Numbered from the stretch's first letter, positions 7,249 to 14,856 are shown. The stretch: 26,230 bases of DNA from JBGYPP01 sp041838515 (GCA_041838515.1 JBGYPP010000037.1:1-26230); one strand, 5' to 3'. Notes: generated from the letters alone by a model not told the origin. Numbers and translations: made by a program.

Positions 7249-7278
7249 AAAAGCCGGGGCTTAGAGGCCCTGGCTTTT
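7249..7278. terminator. Bidirectional terminator shared by thiD and the PHP gene
   Basis: AAAAGCCGGGGC (7249-7260) pairs with GCCCTGGCTTTT (7267-7278), twelve pairs with one G-U and a 6-base loop. Each arm ends in an A/T tract, so it can act in both directions. The right arm is the last coding sequence of the leftward PHP gene and its stop codon (complement of 7261-7263) lies in the loop. Confidence 0.8.
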
Positions 7279-8007
7279 GTATTGCAGTACCCTGTCTATG
7301 GGCCAGTGGTTGGCTATAGAATCCGGATGTATGTCCAGCTCTCTCAGCAGGGCCAAGGCCAGTGGGGTTTCACCCAGGCGGCCGCACCCATGGCTGTCGC
7401 TGCTGATCAGCAGGGGATGGCCCATCTTTTTGCACCAAAGGGCCAGAATACGGGTATTGGCCTGGGAGTTTCTGCGGTAGGAGTCCGGCCGTAGGGACAT
7501 TTCATTGATCTCCAGAAACACCCTGGCCTTGGCGGCTTCCAGGGTCAAGATTTCCAGATTCACCGGAAAAAATCCATCGTCCACATGGCCCAGAATATTG
7601 ACGGAGGGATGCGCCATGGCAGCCATGTAGGCCCGGAGGTGGATTTCTTCGGCCCTGGCCTCTGTCCGGGAGGCATCCGCAGGCGGGAAAAAGCTGTTGG
7701 TGTGCAGAGAGGCGATGAGATAATCCAGATCTTCGGCCAGATCTCTGGGTATATCCAAAGTGCCTTGGGAATCCAGTATATTGGCCTCCGCCCCGTAGAG
7801 CATATGCACGCCGAAGCGGCGCTTGGGCATCAGCCGCAGGGAGGAAAAGTAGGACAGGGAACAGGAACCCGGCGTAGCGGGGCCGTGTTCGGATATGCCC
7901 AGGTGGCCTATGCCCCGGCGGGCGGCTTCTCTGGCCAACTGGGTCAGCGTGTGCTTGGTGCCATGGCCGCTGGCCACGGTGTGGCAGTGCAGATCTATAT
8001 TGAGCAT
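7261..8007 (-). CDS. PHP-domain phosphoesterase (YcdX-like)
   Basis: The protein has the metal-binding motifs of the polymerase/histidinol-phosphatase (PHP) superfamily: IDLHCHTVASGH near residue 4, SEHGPATPG, YGAEANI, SLHTN, ILGHVDDG, EINEMS and ISSDSHG. These histidines and acidic residues bind three divalent metals in relatives such as YcdX, which hydrolyse phosphate esters; the true substrate is unknown. Start at 8007 was chosen because it gives the usual N terminus just before the first HxH and has GAGGGAG 9 bases upstream. Upstream in-frame ATGs (8028, 8082) lack an RBS. Length 248 residues is normal. It converges with the thiamine operon and diverges from the microcompartment operon. 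Confidence 0.88.
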   Translation of the reverse strand: MLNIDLHCHTVASGHGTKHTLTQLAREAARRGIGHLGISEHGPATPGSCSLSYFSSLRLMPKRRFGVHMLYGAEANILDSQGTLDIPRDLAEDLDYLIASLHTNSFFPPADASRTEARAEEIHLRAYMAAMAHPSVNILGHVDDGFFPVNLEILTLEAAKARVFLEINEMSLRPDSYRRNSQANTRILALWCKKMGHPLLISSDSHGCGRLGETPLALALLRELDIHPDSIANHWPIDRVLQYKSQGL

Positions 8008-8045
8008 GGAATATGTCTCCCTCGGCATGGGTCTGTGGTTTTCTT

Positions 8046-8060
8046 TTAGGATTATCCTAA
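8046..8060. promoter_or_regulatory. Perfect palindrome upstream of the PHP gene, operator candidate
   Basis: TTAGGATTATCCTAA is a perfect inverted repeat with a single central base. Its middle reads GATAAT on the minus strand, a plausible -10 for the PHP gene 40 bases away. A repressor bound here would block that promoter. The matching -35 is poor. Confidence 0.4.
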
Positions 8061-8127
8061 CACAAATAGGAAAATCCAGCAATACAAAAAGAAACCACTA
8101 TAATATTTCTTAAATAATAAAAATAAA

Positions 8128-8165
8128 CCACATAAACAAATTAAAAACCACATAATTCCACATAA
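8128..8165 (+). repeat. Three CCACATAA repeats upstream of the dehydratase promoter
   Basis: CCACATAA occurs at 8128-8135, 8148-8155 and 8158-8165. Start-to-start distances are 20 and 10 bases, roughly whole helical turns, so all copies face one side of the DNA. A degenerate copy (CCACTATAA) begins at 8095. The array ends 7 bases before the TTGACA box. A related CCACACAA is found inverted inside the second promoter at 12018. It is a candidate operator, possibly for the DeoR-type regulator at 20671 (inference). Confidence 0.5.
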
Positions 8166-8171
8166 AAATCC

Positions 8172-8201
8172 TTGACAAAATCCCCCTGCAGGGTGTAGAG
8201 T
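8172..8201 (+). promoter_or_regulatory. Promoter of the glycyl radical dehydratase operon
   Basis: A perfect TTGACA (8172-8177) is followed after 18 bases by TAGAGT (8196-8201). The poor -10 suggests an activated or regulated promoter. A perfect palindrome CCCTGCAGGG (8184-8193) sits in the spacer. The leader to the ATG at 8261 is about 55 nt. The 8083-8170 stretch is conspicuously AT-rich, as expected for a promoter region. Confidence 0.6.
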
Positions 8202-8260
8202 GGTTGATAAGGGAGTCTGACCAAGGTGGAGCAGGCGCTTATGCAATACGGGGAGGAAGC

Positions 8261-10792
8261 ATGGCCAAGTTTTATTCCAAGGAAATACGAAAATCGTCTA
8301 GAATACCTAAATTGGTAGAACATTTGTTTGCGGAAATGCCGGAGATAGAGTCTGCCAGAGCCTTACTGTTGACGGAGAGCTACCGGGCCACAGAGGGGCA
8401 GCCCATGGTGCTGCGCAGGGCCAAGGCCTTTGCGCATATACTGGAAAATATACCCATTATCATCCGGCCGGATGAGCTGATCGTGGGCAGTTCCACGCTG
8501 GCCGCCAGGGGGTGTCAGACCTTTCCGGAGTTCTCCTACGCATGGCTGGAGGAGGAGCTGGACACGGTGGAGGGCCGTTCGGCGGATCCTTTCCGCATCC
8601 GTCCGGAGGTCAAGGAGGATCTGCGGCGGGCGCATGGGTATTGGAAGGGAAAGACCACCAGCGAGCTGGCCTATGCGTATATGGCTCCAGAGGCGAGGCA
8701 GGCCATAGAGCACAATATTTTCACTCCCGGCAATTATTATTACAATGGCGTCGGTCATGTGACCGTACAATATGAAAAGGTCCTGGCTATGGGCATGGAG
8801 GGCATACGCCTGGAGGCTGGGGAGGAGAGGGCAAAGCTCTGCCCGGCCCAGGAGGATTATGGCCGCCGCAACGCCTTTTTGGAGGCGGTGGAGATCAGCG
8901 CCAAGGCGGTGATGGATTATGCGGCCAGGTATGTGGCTCTGGCCAGGGAGATGGCGGCTGTGGAGCCGGAGGAGAGGCGGAGGGAGGAGCTGTACGGCAT
9001 AGCCCTCTGCTGTGAGCAGGTGCCGGCCAAGCCCGCCAAGAGTTTCCGTCAGGCCTGCCAGAGCTTCTGGTTCGTGCAACAGTTATTGCAGATGGAGTCC
9101 AGCGGCCATTCCATCTCTCCCGGACGCTTTGACCAATATATGTATCCCTATTACCGGGCGGATATGGCCAAGGGGGCCATCAGCCGGGAGGAGGCTCAGG
9201 AGTGGATAGACTGCCTCTTTGTCAAACTCAACGATTTGAATAAATGCCGGGATGCGGCCAGCGCTGAGGGCTTTGCCGGTTACAGCCTTTTCCAAAATCT
9301 GATTGTGGGTGGCCAGGACAAGGAGGGCCGGGATGTGACCAACGACCTCTCCTTTATGTGCATCACGGCCTCCCAGCACGTATTCCTGCCCCAGCCCTCC
9401 CTGTCTATCCGGGTGTGGAACGGCTCGCCCCAGGAGCTGCTTATCCGGGCGGCGGAGCTGACCAGGACGGGCATAGGATTGCCGGCCTATTACAATGACG
9501 AGGTCATTATCCCCTCTCTGATGAACAGGGGTCTTAGCCTGGCGGATGCCAGGGAGTACAATATCATAGGCTGTGTGGAACCCCAAAAGGCCGGCAAGAC
9601 CGAGGGTTGGCACGATGCAGCCTTTTTCAACCTCTGCAGGCCGCTGGAACTGGTGTTTAGCCAGGGTGAGGACCAGGGTGTGCAGATAGGCCCACGCACC
9701 CAGGCGGTGGAGGAAATGGAGCATTTCGACCAGTTCCTGGCGGCTTATAAGACCCAGATGCATTATTTTATCCGCCTGTTGGTCAACAGCGACAATGCCA
9801 TAGATCTGGCCCATGCGCAGCTGGCGCCCCTGCCCTTTGAGTCCTCTTTGGTGGAGGATTGTATCAAGAGGGGCAGGAGCCTGCAGGAGGGGGGTGCAGT
9901 GTACAATTTTACCGGGCCCCAGGGATTTGGCCTGGCCAATGTGGCGGATTCCCTATATGCCATAAAGCGCCTGGCTTTCGACAGTCGTGAGGTGGGCCTG
10001 GGCGAGTGGAAACAGGCCATGGAGTGGAATTATGGCCAGGGCTTGGATGCCCAGAGCCTGTCTGAAAAGGCGGCCCGGGTGCTGATGGAGCTGATGGAGC
10101 GGGGCATAGAACCCCAGGAGGCCCAGGTGGCTGAGGTGGTGGAGCAGATACGGCTCCATGCAGCCCAGGGGGAGGCGCAGGAACGCTATGCCGGGATCTG
10201 GAATCGCATAGAGGAATTGCCCAAGTTTGGCAATGACGAGGAGGAGCCGGACGAATTTGCCCGCATGGCAGCCTATATCTATACCAAGGCTCTGCCCCAT
10301 TACCGCAATCCTCGGGGAGGTATATTCCAGGCAGGCCTCTATCCGGTGTCTGCCAATGTGCCATTGGGGAAGCAGACCGGGGCCACGCCGGACGGGCGGC
10401 TGGCCCATACGCCGGTGGCGGACGGCGTATCCCCTAGTGCGGGCAAGGATGCCAAAGGGCCTACAGCGGCAGCCAATTCTGTGGCCAAGCTGGATCACGG
10501 CATAGCCTCCAATGGCACCTTGTTCAATCAGAAATACCATCCCTCGGCGTTGGAGGGGGAGAGGGGGCTGGAGAATTTTGTGGCCATGATACGCAGCTTC
10601 TTTGACCAAAAGGGCAGCCATATCCAATTCAACATAGTGGACAGGCAGACGCTGCTGGATGCCCAGCAGCACCCGGAGAAATACAAGCACCTGGTGGTCC
10701 GAGTAGCCGGCTACAGCGCCTTGTTTACCACCTTGTCCAAGTCCTTGCAGGACGACATCATAGGCAGGACAGAGCAGTCCGCCATGCTCTAG
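8261..10792 (+). CDS. B12-independent glycyl radical diol dehydratase (probably 1,2-propanediol dehydratase)
   Basis: This glycyl radical enzyme most likely dehydrates 1,2-propanediol to propionaldehyde without cobalamin inside a microcompartment. The 843-residue protein has both radical motifs: the catalytic loop NIIGCVEPQ with Cys438 and the general base Glu440, and the C-terminal RVAGYSALF with Gly817 as the radical site, followed by LQDDIIGRTEQ. GCVEP is shared by the diol/glycerol dehydratase and choline-lyase branches. VEPQKAGKTEGWHDAAFF and the adjacent sugar-phosphate aldolase favour a diol dehydratase; glycerol cannot be excluded. ATG 8261 has GGGAGGA 3-9 bases upstream and gives the family N terminus, while in-frame upstream starts lack an RBS. 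No encapsulation peptide is obvious. Its activase follows after 13 bases. Like all such enzymes it would be destroyed by oxygen. Confidence 0.9.
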   Translation: MAKFYSKEIRKSSRIPKLVEHLFAEMPEIESARALLLTESYRATEGQPMVLRRAKAFAHILENIPIIIRPDELIVGSSTLAARGCQTFPEFSYAWLEEELDTVEGRSADPFRIRPEVKEDLRRAHGYWKGKTTSELAYAYMAPEARQAIEHNIFTPGNYYYNGVGHVTVQYEKVLAMGMEGIRLEAGEERAKLCPAQEDYGRRNAFLEAVEISAKAVMDYAARYVALAREMAAVEPEERRREELYGIALCCEQVPAKPAKSFRQACQSFWFVQQLLQMESSGHSISPGRFDQYMYPYYRADMAKGAISREEAQEWIDCLFVKLNDLNKCRDAASAEGFAGYSLFQNLIVGGQDKEGRDVTNDLSFMCITASQHVFLPQPSLSIRVWNGSPQELLIRAAELTRTGIGLPAYYNDEVIIPSLMNRGLSLADAREYNIIGCVEPQKAGKTEGWHDAAFFNLCRPLELVFSQGEDQGVQIGPRTQAVEEMEHFDQFLAAYKTQMHYFIRLLVNSDNAIDLAHAQLAPLPFESSLVEDCIKRGRSLQEGGAVYNFTGPQGFGLANVADSLYAIKRLAFDSREVGLGEWKQAMEWNYGQGLDAQSLSEKAARVLMELMERGIEPQEAQVAEVVEQIRLHAAQGEAQERYAGIWNRIEELPKFGNDEEEPDEFARMAAYIYTKALPHYRNPRGGIFQAGLYPVSANVPLGKQTGATPDGRLAHTPVADGVSPSAGKDAKGPTAAANSVAKLDHGIASNGTLFNQKYHPSALEGERGLENFVAMIRSFFDQKGSHIQFNIVDRQTLLDAQQHPEKYKHLVVRVAGYSALFTTLSKSLQDDIIGRTEQSAML

Positions 10793-10805
10793 CAGGGGGT
10801 TGCAT

Positions 10806-11624
10806 ATGGAAATGGAAGAAGAGGGCCTGCAGGTCCGGGGGCGCATATTTGATATACAGAGGTATTCTATTCACGATGGCCGGGGCATACGTACCATAGT
10901 GTTTTTTAAGGGCTGCGCATTGAGGTGCCGCTGGTGCTGCAACCCCGAATCCCAGAGCCGGGAGATGGAAACCATGATCCGCCAGGGCAAGCCGGCCATT
11001 GTGGGACGGGATATTACCGTGGCCCAGGCGCTGGAGGAGGTGGAGAAAGACAGGCCCTATTACCGCCGCAGCGGCGGGGGTATGACCCTCTCCGGCGGGG
11101 AGATGCTCTGTCAGCCGGAATTTGCCCTGGCCCTGCTCCGGGAGGCCTCCCGCCGGGGCATACACACGGCGGTGGAGAGTACGGCCTATGGGGATTTTGC
11201 CCATATACAGGCGATTTTGCCCTATCTGGACCAATACCTGCTGGATATTAAGCATCTGGACGGGGAGGCGCATCGCCGGTGGACGGGCAGACACAATGGC
11301 CTGATATTGGAAAATGCCAAAAAAATAGCGGCTTTTGCGCTGGAGCGGGGGAAGCCCGCCATCTCTATAAGGGTGCCGGTCATACCTGGATTTAATGACG
11401 ATCCGGTCTTGCTGGAGGCCATAGGCCGTTTCGCCCAGGAGCTGGGCGGGGTGGAATGCATACACCTGCTGCCCTACCACAGGCTGGGCCAGGATAAGTA
11501 TGCGGCGCTTGGCAGGGAATATGCCATGGGGGATGTGCGGCCGCCCTCCAGGGAGAGGATGCAGCTCCTGCTGGAGAGCGTCCGCCGGGGCGCCGGCTCC
11601 ATAGGCTGCCAGATAGGAGGTTGA
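10806..11624 (+). CDS. Radical SAM activating enzyme for the glycyl radical dehydratase
   Basis: The enzyme cleaves S-adenosylmethionine with a [4Fe-4S] cluster to install the glycyl radical on its partner. The cluster motif is CALRCRWC (Cys37, Cys41, Cys44), followed by NPES; SGGGMTLSGGE is the conserved SAM-binding region, and DIKHLD and PVIPGFNDD are further family blocks. At 272 residues it is shorter than most diol or choline GRE activases (about 300). The usual cysteine-rich ferredoxin-like insert after NPES is missing: only about 20 cysteine-free residues separate NPES from the TVAQALEEV helix. In this respect it resembles the pyruvate formate-lyase activase. ATG 10806 has AGGGGG 6 bases upstream; it is coupled to the dehydratase (13 bases) and the shell gene (3 bases). 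Confidence 0.92.
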   Translation: MEMEEEGLQVRGRIFDIQRYSIHDGRGIRTIVFFKGCALRCRWCCNPESQSREMETMIRQGKPAIVGRDITVAQALEEVEKDRPYYRRSGGGMTLSGGEMLCQPEFALALLREASRRGIHTAVESTAYGDFAHIQAILPYLDQYLLDIKHLDGEAHRRWTGRHNGLILENAKKIAAFALERGKPAISIRVPVIPGFNDDPVLLEAIGRFAQELGGVECIHLLPYHRLGQDKYAALGREYAMGDVRPPSRERMQLLLESVRRGAGSIGCQIGG

Positions 11625-11627
11625 GCC

Positions 11628-11999
11628 ATGGCTTGGGAGGGGGATTGCAAGCAGAGAATAGTACAGGAGCTGGTGCCGGGCCGGCAGGTGACGCTGGCAC
11701 ATATAATCGCCTCCCCGGACCAAAGCCTTTATGCCAAGCTGGGGCTGGGGTCGGCTCCGGAGAAGGTCGCCGGCCCGGCGGCCATAGGCATATTGACGGT
11801 GACTCCAGGGGAAACGGCCATCATATTGGCGGACATAGGCATTAAGAGCGCCGGCGTGGCTCTGGAATCGGTGAATATGGCCAGTGGATCCCTGCTGCTG
11901 ACAGGCAGCCTCTCCCAGGTGGAGAGCGCCCTGGCGGCGGTTTTGGACTATGTAGAGGGGGTTTTGGGATACGCCGGCTGCCCTATGACAAAAACCTAG
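11628..11999 (+). CDS. Circularly permuted BMC-H shell protein (PduU/EutS type)
   Basis: This is a hexameric shell tile of the PduU/EutS type. The 123-residue protein shows the permuted arrangement: an N-terminal strand region RIVQELVPGRQVTLAHIIA that in PduU/EutS forms a small beta-barrel over the pore, then AIGILTVTPGETAIILADI, and a C-terminal SGSLLLTGSLSQVESALAAV. GGAGG lies 7 bases before the ATG, and only 3 bases separate it from the activase stop. It is the last gene of the first transcription unit before the internal promoter at 12018. Confidence 0.9.
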   Translation: MAWEGDCKQRIVQELVPGRQVTLAHIIASPDQSLYAKLGLGSAPEKVAGPAAIGILTVTPGETAIILADIGIKSAGVALESVNMASGSLLLTGSLSQVESALAAVLDYVEGVLGYAGCPMTKT

Positions 12000-12017
12000 A
12001 GAACCCGAGTGGAATTG

Positions 12018-12046
12018 TTGACTTGTGTGGTTTTAGGGTATATAAT
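12018..12046 (+). promoter_or_regulatory. Strong internal promoter of the microcompartment locus
   Basis: TTGACT (12018-12023) and a perfect TATAAT (12041-12046) are exactly 17 bases apart, the best promoter in the window. Read on the minus strand, its spacer contains AAAACCACACAA, close to the AAACCACATAA repeats at the dehydratase promoter, so the two units may share a regulator. The transcript would begin about 12053. Confidence 0.8.
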
Positions 12047-12087
12047 GGCAACAAAAGCAACAAAAAAACAACAAACTATGCAAAAGC
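12047..12087 (+). other. CAA-rich, G-poor mRNA leader of the aldolase gene
   Basis: The leader between promoter and RBS is made of GCAACAAAA (12048-12056, repeated 12057-12065), then CAACAAAC and GCAAAAGC. It has almost no G or T, so it should be unstructured, and it leads into a strong AAGGAGG (12088-12094) 8 bases from the ATG. This suits high translation. No hairpin or ligand-binding RNA is seen. Confidence 0.45.
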
Positions 12088-12102
12088 AAGGAGGATGCAG
12101 CC

Positions 12103-12909
12103 ATGATGAATGAGTACGAACTCAAACAACAGATTTGCGAAATCGGCCGCAGGATTTACCAGAGGAACATGGTGGCCGCCAATGACGGAAACATATCCGT
12201 CAAGCTCAATGACAATGAGTTCCTGTGCACGCCTACCGGTGTTTCCAAGGGCTTTATGACCCCGGAGTATATCTGCAAGGTGGATGCAAAGGGCAATGTG
12301 CTGCAGGCCAACAAGGGATTTAAGCCCTCCTCCGAGATCAAAATGCATATGCGCGTATATGAGAAGAGGCCGGATGTGGGCGCTGTTTGTCATGCGCATC
12401 CCACCTTTGCCACTTCCTTTGCCATAGCCGGCATTCCCCTGACCCAGCCCATCATGCCGGAGGCCGTTATCGCCCTGGGCTGCGTGCCTATAGCTGAGTA
12501 CGGCACTCCCTCCACCATGGAGATACCGGACAATCTGGAGAAGTACCTGCCTTACTACGATGCGGTATTGCTGGAGAGCCATGGCGCCCTGACCTGGTCT
12601 ACGGATCTGTTTGCGGCTTACTATAAGATGGAGTCTGTAGAGTTCTATGCAGAGTTGCTGTACAAGGCAAGGCAGCTGGGCGGCCCCAAGGAGTTCGACA
12701 AGAATACGGTGGAGAAGCTGTATGAGATCCGCAGGCAGATCGGTCTGCCCGGCAAGCATCCCGCCGATATGTGTGTAAACAAGAGCGGCACCACTTGCCA
12801 TTCCTGCGGAAACGGCATGGGAAGCGTGCGCGCCGAGGGCAAGGCTCCCAGCCCCGAGGTGGTGGCAGAGATCACCAAGCAGGTAATGGCCCAGCTGGGA
12901 TTGAAGTAA
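12103..12909 (+). CDS. fucA: Class II aldolase, L-fuculose/L-rhamnulose-1-phosphate type, with C-terminal encapsulation peptide
   Basis: This zinc aldolase should split fuculose-1-phosphate (or rhamnulose-1-phosphate) into DHAP and lactaldehyde, the precursor of 1,2-propanediol. Zinc ligands are visible as HAHP (His97, His99) and ESHG (His160), with catalytic Glu78 in SSEIKMH; phosphate-binding GNIS and TPTGVSKG are near residues 29-50. After the roughly 215-residue core comes an extension: a linker with TCHSCGNG, then SPEVVAEITKQVMAQLGLK, an amphipathic helix of the encapsulation-peptide type. This indicates that it is packed in the microcompartment. It has its own promoter and a strong RBS. 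Which of the two sugar phosphates is used cannot be told from sequence. The gene symbol follows the best-known relative. Confidence 0.9.
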   Translation: MMNEYELKQQICEIGRRIYQRNMVAANDGNISVKLNDNEFLCTPTGVSKGFMTPEYICKVDAKGNVLQANKGFKPSSEIKMHMRVYEKRPDVGAVCHAHPTFATSFAIAGIPLTQPIMPEAVIALGCVPIAEYGTPSTMEIPDNLEKYLPYYDAVLLESHGALTWSTDLFAAYYKMESVEFYAELLYKARQLGGPKEFDKNTVEKLYEIRRQIGLPGKHPADMCVNKSGTTCHSCGNGMGSVRAEGKAPSPEVVAEITKQVMAQLGLK

Positions 12910-12925
12910 TTTGCGGGGTGGCGCC

Positions 12926-13414
12926 ATGAGAGCAGATACATCTCTGGCTGTGCGGGCAGCCGCCCTGGCCTCCCAGGAGGCGGCGGGCAATCTGTTCCTG
13001 GGCGGACGGATCAGCCTGGATCTGGCGGAGAGGCTCATCAAGGAAGTGGAGAAAAAGGCCCTAGAGATGGGCATGCGGGTGGTATGTGCCGTGTCTGACG
13101 GAGAGGGGAGGCCGCTGTGCGTACGCAGCATGGACGGCGCCTTTGGAGGCAGTTATGATGTGGCTGTCAACAAGGCCTATACCTCCGCAGCCTTTCAGAT
13201 GAGTACCCAGAAGCTGGGATCCATGAGCGGCCCCGGCCAGGATTTGTACGGCATACAGTGGACGAACCAGAGCCGGATAGTCATATTCGCCGGCGGCGTA
13301 CCCTTGGTTTGGAACGGAGAGAGGATAGGCGCCTTTGGCGTGAGCGGAGGCACGGCAGTGCAGGACGGCGCTCTGGCGGACTATGCCTTGGAAGTATTTG
13401 GCCGGCTGATGTAG
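12926..13414 (+). CDS. GlcG/HbpS-family protein (PduO C-terminal domain-like)
   Basis: The 162-residue protein belongs to the DUF336 (GlcG/HbpS) fold also found as the C-terminal domain of PduO. Visible blocks are CAVSDGEGRPLCVRSMDGAF, SYDVAVNKAYTSAAFQMST, GPGQDLYGIQ, IFAGGVPLVWNGERIGAFGVSGG and a final QDGALADYAL. Relatives bind heme or cobalamin-like ligands, but the role inside microcompartment loci is not settled. The start at 12926 gives the family N terminus. Its RBS (GGGGTGG) is weak, and a TTG at 12911 in the same frame would add five residues. It lies between aldolase and AldDH, so a cargo or cofactor-related role is inferred. Confidence 0.82.
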   Translation: MRADTSLAVRAAALASQEAAGNLFLGGRISLDLAERLIKEVEKKALEMGMRVVCAVSDGEGRPLCVRSMDGAFGGSYDVAVNKAYTSAAFQMSTQKLGSMSGPGQDLYGIQWTNQSRIVIFAGGVPLVWNGERIGAFGVSGGTAVQDGALADYALEVFGRLM

Positions 13415-13437
13415 GGCCGGAGAAAGGCAACTAGCAA

Positions 13438-14838
13438 ATGAATGAGGAAAGGATCAATGAGGTCGTCCGGGAGGTAGTAGCCCGGCTGGCCCTGAGCCAA
13501 AGCCCCGGCCAGCCCCAGGCGCAAGGCAGCCGCAGGGGGGTCTTTGCTGACATGAACGATGCCATTGAAGCGGCCAAGCAGGCCCAGGAAGTGGTGAAGC
13601 GCATGTCTGTGGACCAGAGGGAGAAGATCATCTCCAACATCCGCAAAAAGACGCTGGAGCAAGCCGAAACTTTGGCCCGCATGGGCGTGGAAGAAACCGG
13701 CATGGGCAATGTCGGACACAAGATACTCAAGCACAAGCTGACGGCGGAGAAGACCCCCGGCACTGAGGATATACGCACTACGGCCTGGTCCGGAGACGCG
13801 GGCCTGACCCTGGTGGAGATGGGGCCTTTTGGCGTAATCGGCGCCATCACTCCTTGCACCAATCCTTCGGAAACCGTGCTTTGCAACAGCATGGGAATGA
13901 TAGCCGCAGGAAATACAGTGGTTTTCAATCCCCATCCCCAGGCGGTGCAGACTTCCATCTATGCCATAGGCCTGGTGAATGAGGCCTCCATAGAGGCCGG
14001 CGGCCCGGACAATGTGGCCACTACTGTGGCCAAGCCCACGCTGGAGAGCGGCGCCATCATGATGTCCCACAAGGACATCCCCCTGCTGGTGGCCACAGGC
14101 GGCCCGGGGGTGGTGACAGCTGTCCTTTCCTCCGGAAAGAGGGGCATAGGCGCGGGCGCGGGCAACCCTCCTGTGCTGGTGGACGATACCGCAGACGTGC
14201 GGAAGGCGGCCCAGGATATAGTCAACGGCTGTACCTTTGACAACAACCTGCCTTGCATAGCGGAGAAAGAGGTGGTGGCCGTTTCCTCCATTATGGATGA
14301 ACTGATGCACCATATGGTGGCTGAGCAGGGATGCTATCTGGCTTCCAAGGAGGAGCAGGAGGCGCTGGTCAGGACGGTGCTGACTCCCAAGGGTCTGAAC
14401 CGCAAGTGCGTGGGCCGGGATGCCAAGACCCTGTTGTCCATGATAGGCGTGGAAGCGCCGGCCGGCACCCGCTGCATTATTTTCGAGGGGGAGAAAGAGC
14501 ATCCCCTGATCTGCGAAGAGCTGATGATGCCCATCTTGGGCATAGTGCGGGCCAAGGACTTTGAGGATGGCGTGGAAAAGGCGCTGTGGCTGGAGCATGG
14601 CAACCGCCATTCCGCCCATATACACTCAAAGAACGTGGACAATATCACCCGGTATGCCAAGGCTCTGGACACGGCCATTGTGGTAAAGAACGGGCCTTCG
14701 TATGCGGCTCTGGGCTTCGGCGGCGAAGGCTTCTGCACCTTTACCATAGCCAGCCGTACCGGAGAGGGCTTGACCAGCACCAGCAGCTTTACCAAGTCCA
14801 GGCGCTGTGTCATGACGGAGAGCCTGTGTATCCGCTAA
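13438..14838 (+). CDS. CoA-acylating propionaldehyde dehydrogenase (PduP/EutE type) with N-terminal encapsulation peptide
   Basis: The enzyme oxidises propionaldehyde with NAD and CoA to propionyl-CoA. The 466-residue protein has the aldehyde dehydrogenase catalytic cysteine at Cys273 in NNLPCIAEKE, preceded by GPFGVIGAITPCTNP and TGGPGVV, as in PduP and EutE. Residues 1-18 (NEERINEVVREVVARLAL) form an amphipathic encapsulation peptide, joined by a Gln/Pro/Ser-rich linker to the catalytic domain. This places it inside the shell, where PduL can recycle the CoA. A GGAGAAAGG box lies upstream of the ATG. Substrate choice between acetaldehyde and propionaldehyde is inferred from the locus. Confidence 0.94.
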   Translation: MNEERINEVVREVVARLALSQSPGQPQAQGSRRGVFADMNDAIEAAKQAQEVVKRMSVDQREKIISNIRKKTLEQAETLARMGVEETGMGNVGHKILKHKLTAEKTPGTEDIRTTAWSGDAGLTLVEMGPFGVIGAITPCTNPSETVLCNSMGMIAAGNTVVFNPHPQAVQTSIYAIGLVNEASIEAGGPDNVATTVAKPTLESGAIMMSHKDIPLLVATGGPGVVTAVLSSGKRGIGAGAGNPPVLVDDTADVRKAAQDIVNGCTFDNNLPCIAEKEVVAVSSIMDELMHHMVAEQGCYLASKEEQEALVRTVLTPKGLNRKCVGRDAKTLLSMIGVEAPAGTRCIIFEGEKEHPLICEELMMPILGIVRAKDFEDGVEKALWLEHGNRHSAHIHSKNVDNITRYAKALDTAIVVKNGPSYAALGFGGEGFCTFTIASRTGEGLTSTSSFTKSRRCVMTESLCIR

Positions 14839-14856
14839 CCAAAATGAGGAAGAGCG

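Noticed and set aside
8128..8165. CRISPR-like array
   Set aside because: The repeats are only 8 bases and the intervals 2 to 12 bases. There are no cas genes; the pattern fits an operator array.
8204..8260. Upstream in-frame start for the dehydratase at 8204
   Set aside because: It is a TTG without an RBS and overlaps the predicted transcription start region. ATG 8261 has a strong RBS and the family N terminus.
8261..10792. Choline trimethylamine-lyase (CutC) as identity of the glycyl radical enzyme
   Set aside because: GCVEP is shared with that branch, but the locus encodes an encapsulated sugar-phosphate aldolase and lacks other choline-utilisation genes. The context favours a diol dehydratase.
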